Shown here: one piece after another, positions 1-13,423 of the stretch | Layout of the letters: every line of letters starts with the position of its first letter | Numbering within the stretch: the stretch's first letter is position 1 | Assembly (NCBI GenBank): GCA_021029095.1 | Contig: JAJOHG010000003.1 | Span: 1,364,001-1,428,000, forward strand | Source: Phellopilus nigrolimitatus | Taxonomy: Eukaryota; Basidiomycota; Agaricomycetes; Hymenochaetales; Hymenochaetaceae | DNA length: 64,000 nt | Reading direction: 5' to 3' | The notes under the pieces: generated by a model | What the model was told of the DNA's origin: nothing | What the model saw: the letters and a program-made list of their open reading frames with translations, nothing else | Database searches by the model: none | Program-made: the position numbers and the translations under genes

Positions 1-1912
1 TGGTCTCTAGGCGCCAGCTCCCTCCGTAGGACTCGGGAGGCAAAAGACTCCCTTTCTCCACCGAGTAGCGCTGCAGCTTGGCAATTTTCCTGTTATCCCT
101 TCGAGCTGCTGGTCGTATGGACAGACTAAAATATGTATGGGAAAATCACTCGATCAATATTTTTGTCTTCTCATTCAGGGCAACTGGAGCCGCAGATTGA
201 TTTGACTCCTAGTAGCGGTCTAAGCACGAGTATGGTCCGACGCGCCATCGACAACTAAAGTTCTAGACTGAGGTGAGCATATTCAGGCTCCCGGAAAACA
301 TAACTGAATTGATGCATGCGTAATGTCATACTTATGTAGCTCCGACATGTCACCTTCTATACCCAATAGCTAGCAATTCAAGGTCTCGGAAGACAGATGA
401 GCTCGATATACAGCGAACGCTAATGGTGACCTAGTCTGGAGTCAGAATACCTTCTCCTCCAGGAAGGCTAGACTAAAGACTATTGCTTAGGCAGGCGTAC
501 TGTGAATGCTGATACTGATCACAGTCATGCGTCGTAGCGCTCAGACATTCGAGGCATCTCCGACAGAATGGACCCACTTCTTACATCGCTTTGGCCGCAT
601 CAGCCAAATTCTCGTCGGATTTTCTACCGTTTGGGAAGCCCCGACGCACAATGGACATACGGGGACCACGTGTGTGCAAATCGCTTACCGTTTCTGGAAT
701 GTCCCCTAGCCACTTCCCCTGCTAGGTCGGCTATTGTTCTCAGCAGAAATCTCGATGGGCATTTCAAATTTCAGATGACTGAAGCCGGGCGGCGCGCGGT
801 GCGGGGAACAAAGATGACCAACTTCGTTATTTTCTCTGCTGTTCATCGGGCAAGGTTAAGTTTGCTTGTCAAAGTCACTTTGAAATTCATTCAAAGTCAA
901 CGGAACACGTTTCTTACCGACGATGGCGACAATACGAAGGGAACATATTACTCCATCCGAAGTTCTAACTGCTATAATACTCTTCAGTTGTCATTTTTTT
1001 GCATGTTATCATACGCTGGTTTTTATCGAAGTAAGTACTTTCTTAAATCATCCTTCACGCAGTGTATAGAGCTAAATTGGCCAAGGAAGTTACCGACGCC
1101 TCTAGAATGTTAATCGGCGCCCTTCTCTCTGAACCTTCGGCCATACCTGTTGTTCTATTCTGGCGAATGCGTTCACGTCTTTCTTCCGACACTGCGCCTC
1201 AGTGGAGCGGTGCTCAGCAGCCCAACCGGCATCACTGCTCTGCTGATCAACGGAGTGAATGCTGAAATAATTTGTAACGGCTCATACTTTCTGGGAAACT
1301 CTGGGAATGATTGCCTATAGATGCTATGAGTGTCTGGCTTGATATGACTCGTCCCGGCCATAGGGCAAGGGAAAAGAGCTCCGTAACCCCGGTGAAGAGA
1401 TTTTCCTTGTTCTTCCGACTGATCTCTCAGCCCAATGCCTTTGATAGGCAATCGTTTTACTATATCTGGAGAATAACTGATACGAACGAACCGGATGCCG
1501 AAGTCTACCGCTATCAAACACCATGGAGTTTTCAAGAAAAGCGAGCGTCTAGTAATGAGCGCTCGTTTTATGGTGCAAATTCGATATCTGGGTCCTTCAG
1601 GAGGTCTTCGTCGGTCTCTAGTAATTTTTTGATCATCGCGTTGGCGTTGAAACTAGTTCACTTCGCACAGCAGGGACCGCTGTCTTCCCGTTTTCGCCTA
1701 GCACACGAGGTACGCCCTGAGCTCCGTACTAAATTATTCATACTCCCAGATTCGTTTTCATGTCGATTTTCCTCAATATCTTACTGGTGTATAAGAAGGG
1801 AGCGAGATACTGCCCGAAAATGCATCACACAACTCCTCGAATTCGAGCCCGATCTGCCTCTAAACCAGCAGAGCACTCCTCCAGACCCCTCGTAATTGTT
1901 TAATCGCACTTT
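1..1912. other. No recognisable gene
   Basis: Several open frames of 60-190 codons exist on both strands. None shows a recognisable domain or a chain of frames joined by plausible splice sites. I see no tRNA and no clear repeat. The sequence next to the following gene may hold its promoter, but I could not define one. Confidence 0.5.
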
Positions 1913-2706
1913 ATGACGAACCCAACCTGGACGCACAACAACCCATTCGTGCAGGGAGGATGGGACAGCGAGGGTTCCTGGCCCAGCAGCATCTTGTTCT
2001 CCCCAGCGCCCTCCTCGCATTCATCTGGGTCGTCTGGCGGTAGCGATCCCTCCAGCCAATGGGTTCCCGCCCAATCGAGTTTTGGAGTGCTGCCTGTCAT
2101 GGCGACACCTGGTGCACTCCCACCCGGGCTCCTAGGCGCGATTACCTTCCGCTTTATGGCGCTAGGCAACCAGACCAACTTGTCCGTTACGGGCCCGGGA
2201 AATCGCATCTGCTACCGCGTACGGACCAGCAACACGCACTCATACATCACGAGCCCGTCTGGTGCTGTCGCAACGGTCACCTGGAATGGCACTGAGACCA
2301 CGATTGAACGCGGAGGACGGACTCTCCGCGTGTCCGACTACCTGCGCGACATGCGCGATGCTCAGCACAGGAGGTAAGCTCCAGAGCCCAAACGCGCTCG
2401 CGGAAAAAGGACTGAAGGATTTTCTAGAATCAAAGTCGTAACAATCGAAGGGCGCGAGTTCGCATGGTCCTTCGATGACAGGGGAATTTACGTGAGTCGG
2501 AAACCCTTCAACTTATTAAAATTTCACTCACGCGATTTCTCCAGCTACATCCGAACGGAAATACGGGACATGTCCTGTGCTGGATCTATAACCTCAACGG
2601 CGTCGAATTCAAGGTTCTCGGAGATGGTCTTTCTACCGAGATGCTGATCAATCTCGTCCTCGCCGTCGTCTTGATGCAGGGCAGGATGTTCGTGGGCCTC
2701 CGTTGA
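1913..2706 (+). CDS. DUF6593-like fungal protein
   Basis: Three exons (1913-2373, 2428-2491, 2545-2706) join in frame across two GT-AG introns of 54 and 53 nt, giving 228 residues. The first ~60 residues are rich in Ser, Pro and Gly and probably disordered. The rest is a compact beta-rich domain: ITFRF near residue 75, a V-T-W-N strand near 121, EFAWSFDDRGIYLHP near 164, and a hydrophobic C-terminal helix (INLVLAVVLMQ). This order matches the DUF6593 family, which is expanded in mushrooms and has no known reaction. There is no signal peptide and no catalytic motif. Splicing is clean. The family assignment is from pattern memory and could be wrong. Another tubby-like or beta-sandwich fungal family is the main alternative. 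Confidence 0.7.
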
Positions 2707-4702
2707 ATTGGAGAGCTAGATAGGCGCCCTTCGTCTTCAAGAATGAGAACGAGTAATCGGGACGGTGTTTGGATCGGGTCACAGGAGGAAGCCTAAAAGG
2801 CTGAATAGCCTATCTAATCACCGCCTTCTTTCTTAATTTCCCTATTTGCTGTTATACTGTAATTGAACTTAGTGTAGGACGCCGACGAGCGTCTGCTGTT
2901 TTGTTTACTCACCTTAGCTCCTTCTCTGTACATAATTTGAGTTATCGCATGAACACCTGTTTCCTCTCTGATGAACATGCCCTTGAAGAGCTCTATGTCG
3001 ATCGCAAGGGCGCTTACCCAATGAGAAGGCGCGGGAATAGAAGCCAGGTGCAATGATGACTCATCGGCTGACATTCTAAGATGACCGAAAGGTTTTGAGG
3101 AGTTGCAAAAACACGGTAGGCAGTTGCGGTACATGATGGGCGGGATGAGGCATCGAGAGGACTGTCCGGTTGCTGTACCCCATCGAAATATTTATCGAAT
3201 CCAGATACCACAGGGTCGGTCGGCGAACCCGGCCATACGCACGGGGTTCTCGTACTGAGATATGTAAGGGCGCGTACAGTCTTCGCAGATTGAGACGGAG
3301 GTCACGTAATCCTCTGAGGCAATGTTTCTTGGCACTAGTCCCCTGTCGCCAGCCACACCGATTGAGTCTCGTTTCATAGCTGCAGCAGACGGACATAACG
3401 GGTGACGCGTCGATGGCCTGCGTTTCCAACTGACCAATGGCCACGGCGGCGTCATACTGCGGTTTCAACGCCACGGGCTAGGGCGCCGCTTTGATTCGAT
3501 TGGAAATAAGGCGCAAAGAAGGGAATGCTGCTTAGAATTCTTAGGCAGATCGAGTAAATTGCAATGACAGTCGACGGTCAGAGTTTGATATTAATGCAGA
3601 AGAAATTCGATTTCCCTACAGCAGTACTCCGTCATGTGAGAAGGGTGAGGGAAGAATGTACAGAAGGAAATTAATGACTTGATGAGATTGAGCACTGGCA
3701 GATCTTGCGGAAAAAAATAACATCTCAATTGAAGTTCGGAGGTCAACAACACGCGCGCAAGCAGTGCCGGGATTTGGCGGGATTTCCCATGTATGGGGTA
3801 TCGCGTAGTGCTCTTAGTCGGTATATCTTGATGCGAAGTGGGCGCTGACAGAAGAAAGCGCAGCATGTGGGAGGGGGAGGGGGATTTTGAAAGCACCGAT
3901 CCCGATGCCGGCTCTCCGGAATTTCGAAAATGCTACCATGTGGAGAATGCTACTTGTCTCTTATTCAATCAGTACGACCTCCGTGATGCTTTTGTGATTG
4001 GATCTGGGTCCAATATTCCAATTGTTAAGAGGTGTAGCTCGCTACCGTCACTCGCCGGTGGCTGGCGCCACCATGGTTTCGCCACATCCACGTTTCATTT
4101 TCCGATTTAGGCAGGGTTGTAGATTTCGCCTGAAAAGGAGCGATTGTGGCGCACGCGCCAAGTTCATGATCTGCAGGAGGATCAGGATGGCTGTGGTTCC
4201 TTAGGCCATAGGGCCTAGCCAGCACTCCGAGATGGCTGTACGAATATAATTAAGCGCGCCGATGAGTTCTGATTTGATTCTCCGCGATAATATAGCGTCG
4301 CGGGTTCTCGTTTCATCCGTCCTCGTCGGTGCCATATCGAAATGGATGCTTCAAAACACTCTGTGCTTCTGTAGAACAGTAATGTCATGAGCGTATCAGC
4401 ATCCCTTCACTCATACTAGCGCGTTGGGTAATCGTGAGGGGCTGGATTCTCGGAGAGACATTTATCGTTGCAAACATGGCCACCCGGTGGTAAAAGTAAC
4501 GCGTCCGACTATGCCGATTCGGAATTTCCTAACTTCGCAGACGATCATAGATCCTTCTGAGACCTGAATCAAGTTGCGCTGAAATTCTTCACTTTTTGTC
4601 CTTTTTTTCTGTATGCTCTCGCGTTCTTTCAAAACACCACGTTTACATATACAACAAATCCGAATAACATCCGCTCTAGATCATCTTCTCCCAGTATACA
4701 AC
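2707..4702. other. Intergenic, no supported gene
   Basis: I found no gene I can support. On the minus strand around 3190-3460 two overlapping frames have somewhat protein-like composition, but they lack a convincing start, splice partner or family motif. They may be decayed coding sequence. Confidence 0.4.
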
Positions 4703-6698
4703 CTACTGACACCCAAAGAACTCCAAGAAAACACCGCGCATGATTCGCACGGCCTCGTCCATCATCTCGTACTAAAACAAGAATGTTAGACGGTCAGGAA
4801 AACTGGAGCCGGTTAAATAAACGTACCTCAGCGTTGCTGAACGCGATACGCATGTGACCCTCGCTCTCAGACTGCACGTTGTCCGTAGCGGCAAACATCC
4901 ACCCCGGCCCGACGAGCACGCCCGCGTCGCCAAGTTGCGTCCACAGCTTCGTCTCCAGCACGGCCTTGTCCTGCGGGCCTGTAAAGGACGGGTGATTCTC
5001 GAAATGGATCTTGAGCTGGCAGAGTGATTTTTGTTTTCACTTTCAAATTAGTCCAAAGCATAAAGAGGAAACAGGCGAGTATGACGCACCCATACGAACA
5101 TCCCCGCAGAAGGCGGGACGAAGCTGAACAGCGGTTTCTCCTCTGCGCCGAATGCAGTCTTCTCGTCCACGCCCTTTCCCTTCGAGGGGAGACGGGGGCG
5201 CGCGACGAGCGCGGTGCATCCCGCCCACGCGCCCTGCCCAACATAAGCGCTGCGTACGTCGAACTGTGTGCACAGCGCGTCAACGAAGAAGTCGCGCCGG
5301 TGCGTATATTCCGTCCGCAGGCCACGCAGCCAGCGCACGTACCCCGCAAAGCCCCACTGCTTCGTCAGGAGTTGCGCGACGATGGACTGCAGGATTTATA
5401 GACGAGATTTAAGAGTTTGATTTTTTTTAAAATAAAGATTAAAAACAAAAAGTAGCACTGACCTGCCCGAACCCACATGGTGCCTGTGTGGATGTTTCGC
5501 CCTGGCGCTCGAAGCGCTCCGCGAAAATGGGGTTGCACGTGAACCAGCCAAGGCGCGCGCCGGGCGCGATTGTCTTCGAGAACGTGTCGAGGCGCACCAC
5601 GCGCCCCTGGTAGTCGAACTTGAGGAACGACGGCGCGAGATTCGCGAGAAACGCGGCAGCCCCTGCATCATCGTCATCGTCGCCAGGCTTCGCGCCACGA
5701 GCATATTTCCGCTCCGCGCGCGGTGCGTACGGATCTTGCTGCAGGAAGTAGTACGGGTCGTCCTCGACGATGACGATATCTTTTCCCCCCGTGAGCATTA
5801 GAAATGAGAAATTTTGAGCAAAGTCATTCAGGGCCACTCACCGAATTCGACACAGACGTTGTATATCTCTTTTTTCCTAGTCGCTCCCATAGCCTACAAT
5901 TCGACAAAAGAAAATCAAGATTTACAAGAGAAGAAAATACCAAGTCCTACTTACTGCACCTGTCGGATTCTGGCCGATAGGTACCGTGTATAGCACATGC
6001 GGCCTCTTCGCACCGCGCGCTGCCTCGTCCCACTCCACCAGCACCTTGCGCAGATCATCGCTGCGCATGCCCTCGCCGTCCATCGCGACCGATGCCGGGT
6101 GCACACCGTACGGACGAGCAGACGCGAGAGCAGAGGGATATGTCCAGGCTTCAGTGAGAATCATTTCTCCCGGGTCGCACAGAGTCTGGAGCGCCTTCGA
6201 CCAACCGTCCGTATTGCCCGCGTGCACGAAGGTCGTGGCATCCGCGTACTGCGGCTGGTACACGCGTGCGACGAACGTCTGCAGGAAGGATTGCAAGGGG
6301 ACGAGGCCCTGCGCTGTGCCGTACTGCAGCGCGACGTCGAGCGAGACAGCATCCGCAGGGCGTGGCTGCGCGGAGATGTACTTCGGAATCGAGAGGTGCT
6401 CCGTGCGCTCCTTCTTCTTCGCGCTGAAGAGCCTCCAGAGCCACGCGAGGCCCGTGCCCGCACTCGCGTCGGCGGGCGAGAGTGCGAAGGAGTCGACGAC
6501 GAGGGTCTCGGCCGAGAGCTCGGCGAGCGGGAAGTAGGCGGCGGACGGCATGCCTCCTGAGAGGCTGATAATTCCCGGCTGGCCGAAGTACTTTGCGAGA
6601 CCCTTGAGGGGAGAGGGCTGCCGTGCGCGCGAGAGCGCGGAGAGGTGGTGCGAGAGGTCGAGCGCCTTAGGTAGCTTCTCATTTGTGGGTGTCGCCAT
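4703..6698 (-). CDS. PLP-dependent aminotransferase, ARO8/kynurenine type
   Basis: Six exons (5955-6698, 5842-5893, 5463-5779, 5090-5386, 4827-5015, 4703-4771) join in perfect phase to 555 residues. This is a class I/II fold I aminotransferase that moves an amino group from an aromatic or aminoadipate-type amino acid to 2-oxoglutarate using pyridoxal phosphate. Visible family marks are ISLSGGMPSAAYFP near residue 43, the PLP-site strand GQNPTGA at the end of exon 1, IVEDDPYY near 270, and the Schiff-base lysine in TFSKTIAPGARLGW (about Lys334) with its downstream Arg. The C-terminal domain has the expected EGHMRIAFSN strand. An acidic insert (DDDDD near residue 302) lies in a loop. There is no clear targeting peptide. 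It is close to yeast Aro8/Aro9 and kynurenine/alpha-aminoadipate aminotransferases; the substrate cannot be fixed from sequence. Confidence 0.92.
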
Positions 6699-7696
6699 GC
6701 TCGCTGTCTGGTCGTCGACGAGAGAGAGCTAGCTGGGCAGATAAGCAGACGCAGTCGAGTCAGCATTTCAGGTCTCACTGATTAGCCAGCGCGTGGACGC
6801 GCATTGAAGTCAGTGAGTCGGCGATGAATAGGACCCCCGACAATGGGTACAGAAGCCGGTCCTGGTTCGGAGACAGACGCCTGGGTTTTATCCGGACAAA
6901 TCGACCTTGAAAACATTCCAAGTCCAATTAAAGGTCGACAGCGGATAGCCCTTGCTCGGGAGGCCTGGTGAGAGTTAAATACGAACAAAATTGGTGCAGC
7001 GAAAATGATATGAGTTCTACTCTTGTTGTGGCCCGGCTAGAAATGCGGCACCACTCTTGTCCGTCATCCGGATGAAAATCTACCAAATGCGTGACTTGAT
7101 CCTCCATCCGGCCATAGACTTCCAAAGTAGACTAAAATATGTCCGAACAGGCACCGCACGGACATCTGCTCATCTGTAGGAATGCTGTTAACTTTAAAAA
7201 AAAAATCGTAAGTAACAGTGCGATATCTATGAAGCATACTTTGAAGGTGAGAATAGTAATACATTGCCGTGGATAAACGAATGAGTGTGTGCCAGCTTGT
7301 AGTCCGGACAGATTTCAGATTTCAGAAATTTGGGACCAGGATTGTCGGGGGTCCTCGACGACTCGTGAGTAAACAGCAGATAAGAGCTGACTATTCATGG
7401 CGGCCCGGGTTCAGTAAACAGCTAAGATAGGACCGTTTTCCCCATCGCGCAACGAGTGCGTCCAGACAGCAGACGGCGGGGTGGATAGGCGCGCGTCGGG
7501 AGCTCATGGAGGTTTGTGTTCAAGAGGTTGGGCGCCTCTTCGCTTGCGCACTTAAGATCGGAATGGCGTGCTACCGCCCACGGTTGTGGTCATTGCAGAA
7601 TTTGGAAATACAATTTCTTGAGCCGGATAATTTTAATCTAATCTTATCTCATTCTCGTCCTTTCAATCAAGAGCTACTATCGACAGTATTGTGTAT
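6699..7696. other. Intergenic
   Basis: Between the aminotransferase start and the end of the COQ10 gene. No protein or RNA gene could be supported. A run of nine A residues sits near 7196. Confidence 0.5.
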
Positions 7697-8560
7697 TTAT
7701 CTCTCGCCTTGCCCGTATACCTGGACACACCGCTTCTCAAAGGCCTGTACCATCATCGTAGAGACCTGCTTGAAGAAAGCCGACGAAACTCCAGCGTATA
7801 AAGGATTGGAGAAAGCGAATACGAGGTCGATAGACATTAGCGTGGGTCCGGCTGCGTCACCGTTGGAGGATACACCCGCATGAGAGAGAACGCCAGATTG
7901 TGTAGGGTGTGGAGATGACGGAGATGCGGGCTGAAAACGCCATGTTGTGACGAGCTTTTTGAACAGAGGAGTGCCGGAAGACGCAATTGCCTGTCGAGTT
8001 AACAGAAGTGTTCGGCATAAAATGTCCATTGCATGAAATGTATACGGGAGGCGTACCTCCACAGACAAGCATGGCTGACAGGTCACCTCGCTCACATAGC
8101 TTTCCTTGAAGGCCAAAAAACCGACGGTCAACCGTGCTTCCTTTTTTTCTACCTCCGTCTCTTGGCTCGACTTGTTGGTCTTAACAAGTCGAGATGCCAG
8201 CACCTTTGACTCTGTGCAATACGGCACGAAACGGTGGTAATTGTCCACGTCCGCGACAAGCTCATAGAGCTGTTTCTGCGAATATCTAAGAAACGATGTC
8301 TTCATTAGGATCATCAAATGAATCTACTGGAATGATATGCTCCGTGCTCACGGTAGAATTTTCCGTTCGTGGTATGTCTGTTCGTCATTGCCACCTCCAC
8401 CGGGACTACTAGGACTACCGTTGTTCGCAAACGGCGAGAAAGGGGAAAGATCTGGAATACTGAAAAACGTCCGCTTTACAAGCGCATGGTTCCGATAGTG
8501 GGCTACATGAAATTTGCTGAAGAATGGTCGCCGACTGAGCAGTCGATGGTTAAGTCTCAT
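7697..8560 (-). CDS. COQ10: Coenzyme Q-binding protein COQ10, mitochondrial
   Basis: Three exons (8352-8560, 8057-8285, 7697-7990) give 243 residues. The protein has one START/polyketide-cyclase-like domain that binds ubiquinone. In mitochondria it supports electron transfer by coenzyme Q and efficient Q synthesis. The first ~45 residues are rich in Arg, His and Ser and lack acids, as in a matrix targeting peptide. The hallmark YHERKILPYS followed by LYELVADVDNYHRFVPYC spans the first splice junction, which fixes it. The domain ends with the long helix SSAFFKQVSTMMVQAFEKR. A Ser/Pro-rich insert lies between the central strands and lengthens the protein relative to yeast. All splice sites are GT-AG and I see no damage. 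Confidence 0.93.
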
Positions 8561-10677
8561 TGGAAGACACGTTCGCGTCTGCCTTCAGAGGCGCGTCAGA
8601 GACCGGCAGTCACCGAAAAATCGCAAGAAAATGGACTTACGTAATCTGCTTTTCTGCATTTGAACTTCCTGCCTTGTTTTAAACTCCTACTGCTGTCTGT
8701 CTGTCTGTCTCCTCAATATAGCTTTTCGAAAAAAGTCCTTGCAGAAAGACAGAGACATATACGTAGCGAAGGCCTTCTTACAGGATCGTCTGAGCGAATG
8801 GAGGTCAGCTCTGAGCTGCTATGTAGTCGATCAACTCGTCGAGATGTTTCAAGCTGACACTCTGTCGAACTGAAGGAGAAAGGGAACAAGACCACCTGAG
8901 AGTGCAACTGGTATTACTTCTCTTTCTCAGTACAGTTCAACAGTTTTGTCTTGACCTTAGGCAGGGTCGATTTGTTGTTTCTGATGATAACGCAAACCTA
9001 CTCAACATTGAAAATTTTAGCATCAGCGCTCTGAACTGCAGTGTCTATACCCTGGTCTCTCAGCGACTGCGTTGTTGACACCGAATGTCACCAAGTCAAT
9101 TACATCAATGGCAAACGACGTCGACTCTCAGTCGATGGATATATTTTGTAGGAAGCATCTCCTGTTCGTGCTTGACGTTGGTATGCGAATACAGTAACCT
9201 TGCCCTGAGCGAGAAGATTATATTTGTTTTTCCTTGGATTAACCGCTCGTCTATGCACCAGGTGCGTATCATTGGATCATTTCATGTTGGCGATGGCAGT
9301 CATTATTTGTGGACTCTGAGCGCTCTGCGCCTCAATTAGAATGAAAGCTGCCGTCAATCAAATCACGAAACTCTAAGACTCAGGAAACTGTCAACCGCCC
9401 CGATATCAAGAGAGCCGCGATTTGTGCAGTGGTGCGGCTGAGTGTATAGCGGTATTCCAGCCGAAGTAAGTAATTCTTGACTTCTTTATAAATAATTCGG
9501 AAGACACGTTCGTGATAAATACACCAGGTAAGAGATTATATGTCATTGGCTGATTCTGTGCTGGATCCTGTTCATTTTACCTCACCTTACCTTCTTTTTC
9601 ATTGTTTACGTTTTCTATGACGAGCCGAACTGTCGCATCTGCAAGCTAGGTTGAAATAGACCCGTTTTCGCTGCAGATACATGCCGACCGGCCAACGGTG
9701 CCTTAGGTGAATAGGCGCTATGTTTTATCGCTACAATGTTGCGGGGTTCCCGGATGTTGAACGGCTCATGCATAGCTAAGCCTGGACTTCAAACTCATTG
9801 ATTCTGGCCGATGGTGCTCTCCAACAGCTGACATGCGCTTTCCAACTTGCTATGCTAGCAAACTAAAACTATCAGTAACCAAGACAGACAATCAATCGTT
9901 CTGCAAGCGGCGATAGCACTGACAAATGAATGCCAGCAGAATCTTTGCCGAGACCCCTGACGAAAAAAAAAGAAATATGGTGATGTGGGGGATATAGTTG
10001 GATGTGAATTGTACGGATTTGCTCGTCTCGATGACCGCCGGATGATTATGTAAACCGATGGCATGTAATCGCTTCTGTGAGTTCGCGTCAGATATCAGGC
10101 TACCGATGCACCGTTTCTAATTCAAACTTTAAAAAGCACTTACCTGCAGCGGATCCACCCAACATTGAACTTGGCCATGAAACACATTTCGCCGCTTTAT
10201 CGTCGTCGACTTCCAATATGATTATCCATGAGCTAAGTTCAATGAACATTATTTTCTACCAGTTGATCAACTTTATCCACTTTATCCCGGAGCCGAGAAG
10301 CCCTATCGTTCTTTACTTTCCCGTAGCTGAATCACTGTGATTGGGAAATGGGTGTGAAGGAGCGAATTGAAGGAAGCCGCATCGGTCGGAGCATAGTCAG
10401 TTTTGAAATCTTATTTTTCATACAATATTGATTAATATGTCTTTCAGCGCCCGATATAGTCCAGAAATAACGGCCAGTAATGCAGACCCAGCTTATTGAC
10501 TCGCCCAGATTTACTAATAGTCTAGGGTCGAAACTGATATACCTGTTTAGGATGCAGATTCGAATCATTTTTATCCTATCGATCAAGCTTTTCGTAAATA
10601 TAAAGGGAGCAGCTCGAGGCAGTCGGACCTCTTTAGCTTCCTTCTGGTTTTCTTGGTAAATCAGGACATATTTGCGT
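8561..10677. other. Intergenic, no supported gene
   Basis: Two kilobases upstream of the P450 gene without a supported gene. A short tetranucleotide run (CTGT repeated about four times) lies near 8694-8710. Confidence 0.5.
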
Positions 10678-12894
10678 ATGCTGGAAACGCTTCCCACTCT
10701 ATCCATCCGCGATTCTCTGCTTGCAGTGGTGGCAAGTGCCATTGTGAGTTGCTCTCTAGTGCAAATCTTCCACCCGCCATTTCTTAACCTAACGTGTCTT
10801 TCAGGTCGTCCATCTGATATACAAGAAATATGAACCCGAACCGACGAGTTTTTTTCCAACCTTCGCTCTTCTCATCGCTATTCCTGGAGTTTCGTCAACG
10901 CTAGTTTCAAGCCACTTCTCTTCCGGCTTTGTTGCCTATCTGTCGACCTTTGCTCTGTTTTATGCTTCTCTTCTTTCGAGTATCATAACTTATCGTGTCT
11001 CGCCATGGCATCCGCTTGCAAGATATCCTGGACCCATCCTTGCAAAGATATCTATGTTTTGGCTCGTCCGTGTAATCCAGACAGGAAAGCAACATGTCGC
11101 CCTGAAGAGCTTACACGACCAATATGGCCCATATGTCCGCATTGGTGAATTCAACAGCTAAATCCTCTACAGTCTTGCTAAACTAACCCGCGAATCTGAA
11201 CAAGGGCCTAATGAATTATCTTTAAATGACGTAGACCTAATCTCAAAGATGATAGGTCCTGACGGGATGCCCAAAGGCCCTCGTGTGTTAACATTTTTTT
11301 ATCGCCTTTGTCCCTAACGGCTCAGAAGATATTTTCAGTGATGGATGGTCGCCGTACACCCGACGCACCGCCGAACGTCATCGCAGCGCGCAACTTCGCA
11401 GACCATGCGCTTAAACGTAAGCCCTGGATGCACGCGTTCAGCTCGGCAGCGCTCCGTGACTATGGGCCGAACATCACACGGCGTGCGCTCCAGCTCGCAG
11501 AAGAGTTAGACAAATTTGCTTTTAAAGAAAAGGTTAGAAATGCAGAAAGTGTGAATTTAACCACTTGGTTGAGCTACTTTGCGTGAGGAACTCTTACTCT
11601 CGCGTTTAAATGATTTGCGTACTGACTTTTCAATGGACAGGTTTGATTTCATGGGTGACATGGCGTTTGTCCCTTTAATTACATCACTTCGTTATCCTCG
11701 AGTTAAACGCTTTAATACAGATTTGGTGGTGGGTTTGAGCTCATGCGCGAGGGCGACGTGAATGGAATTTGGGGGATGATGACGGAGCAGATCCGGTACG
11801 TTTTTGTTTATTTTATGTACGCTTGTGATGATAATGATGACGCGTCGGATTTAGTGTGCTTGCATGGCAGCAGCGTCTCGCTTGGTCTACGCGCATGCTG
11901 TATAAGATTCCGGTTGCTGTAGAGGCTGTGACGAAGTTCCGCCAATTCACAATGAAATGCGCGCTTCAACGAAAGGAAAGTGCATCGACTGTAAAGGACC
12001 TTTTTTATTATCTGGTGAATACAGTCTCGTTTCGGAATGCAGATAAAAACAATTGAGTCCACTGACAATATAACAGAATAATGAAGATGACGATGAAGAG
12101 TCAAAGCCTCCTCTTAGCCTGATTATTGAAAATGGCGAAGTGGCTATTATTGCAGGCTCAGACACCACATCAACTGTTATGAGCGGCATCTTTTACCATC
12201 TGCTTGCAAATCCAGATATATACAGACGCCTTCAAGATGAAATTGACGTCGCTTTCCCTCTGGGTGAAGGAGACCCCCTCGACACGACGAGGCTCTCTGA
12301 GCTGACATTCCTAAATGCGGTGATGTGAGAAATAATATCACTTACTTGGTCTGGCTATATGATAGAACTATACCGTCTAGCAATGAAACTTTACGACTCC
12401 AGCCCTCTGTACTGACTTTGCAGCGAGCACCTGCTGTAGGGTCCGGAGGGAAGCGGCTCGGAAATCAGTACGTGACAGCCTCCTTTCCCTAATCCTCCTT
12501 GACGGAAGCAATTTTCTCTAGCTTTATTCCAGAGGGAACGGCAATAAGTGTTTCTCCTTATGTTGTTCATCGAGACGCGCGATACTTCTCACCCCTGCCG
12601 GAAACGTTCTTGCCTGACCGATGGTTGCAAGCCTCAAATATTTCGTCAGCATCCTCCGAAATGAAGGTAAAGACTACCATAGCAGCATTCTTGCCGTTCT
12701 CCGCCGTACCGGCAAACTGTGTCGGGAAAAACCTCGCACTTGCAGAAATCCGGGCAGTGGTCGCTCTCCTTCTGCATCGTTTTGAGATACGCTTCGCAGA
12801 CGGGTACGATCCTCGACGGTGGGAAGACGAACTTGAGGACATGTTTGTGCTAAAGGTCGGGGAGCTTCCGGTTGTGCTGACATGCAGGATGTAA
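10678..12894 (+). CDS. Cytochrome P450 monooxygenase
   Basis: Ten exons (10678-10743, 10805-11144, 11205-11282, 11339-11582, 11641-11664, 11721-11795, 11855-12014, 12077-12324, 12381-12467, 12522-12894) join in phase to 564 residues. This is a microsomal heme-thiolate monooxygenase; the N-terminal hydrophobic segments should anchor it in the ER facing the cytosol. Order of marks: proline hinge YRVSPWHPLARYPGP; the C-helix region; the oxygen-binding I-helix AGSDTTS; the ExxR helix as ETLR; the meander LPDRW; and the heme loop FSAVPANCVG with cysteine ligand about Cys507. The usual Gly four residues before the Cys is Val. Exon 5 is only 24 nt and the donor of exon 5 is GTTTGT. It belongs to a basidiomycete clan I cannot number. 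Substrate unknown. A truncated paralogue lies at 42.8-44.1 kb. Confidence 0.9.
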
Positions 12895-13423
12895 ATGGAG
12901 CACGGATGATATAGCATTTTTTTCTCTTTGAATTGTCAAAGATATATTTTGTATATTTTTTAAGCGTGAGCCAAAGATCAAAGATGAAGATTTAGGACTT
13001 ATGGGCCCTGAGCCACTAATTTCACGAACTAGATCTCAGCCAGATGTCCGGCGACGAACCCACGGAGTAGTTCTCCTTGCCAGTGATGGTACTGACCCCG
13101 GGTCAAAACCTTTTCGTTCATAACAGGGTCAAAACAAATCCATATGAACCAAAAGTGAACCGGTTCAAGTCGCTTATGTAGGTTCACATAACCACATAAG
13201 TGTTTCATATATAGGCATACAATGCTTCATAAGCCAGTTTAATATAGCAAAGAAAATATACGTATAACCATATTTGGGAGCTTATTGTCTATTTTAGGCT
13301 GTGAGTCTGTTTATTTCCTTGTTAGAACCTGTACGTAAGCTGAGAAAAGCAGACGCGTTCGTGATTTCCGTCACGTACAATTCTGACGGCATTTCAAATC
13401 GACGCGCGTCGTGTACTTTCTCA

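Noticed and set aside
3014..3474. Possible decayed gene on the minus strand
   Set aside because: Some protein-like segments (SVSICEDCTRPYISQYENP) but no family I can name, and no consistent start or splicing.
5986..6560. Two overlapping plus-strand frames of ~185 codons opposite the aminotransferase
   Set aside because: Antisense shadows of exon 1, which has strong family motifs on the minus strand.
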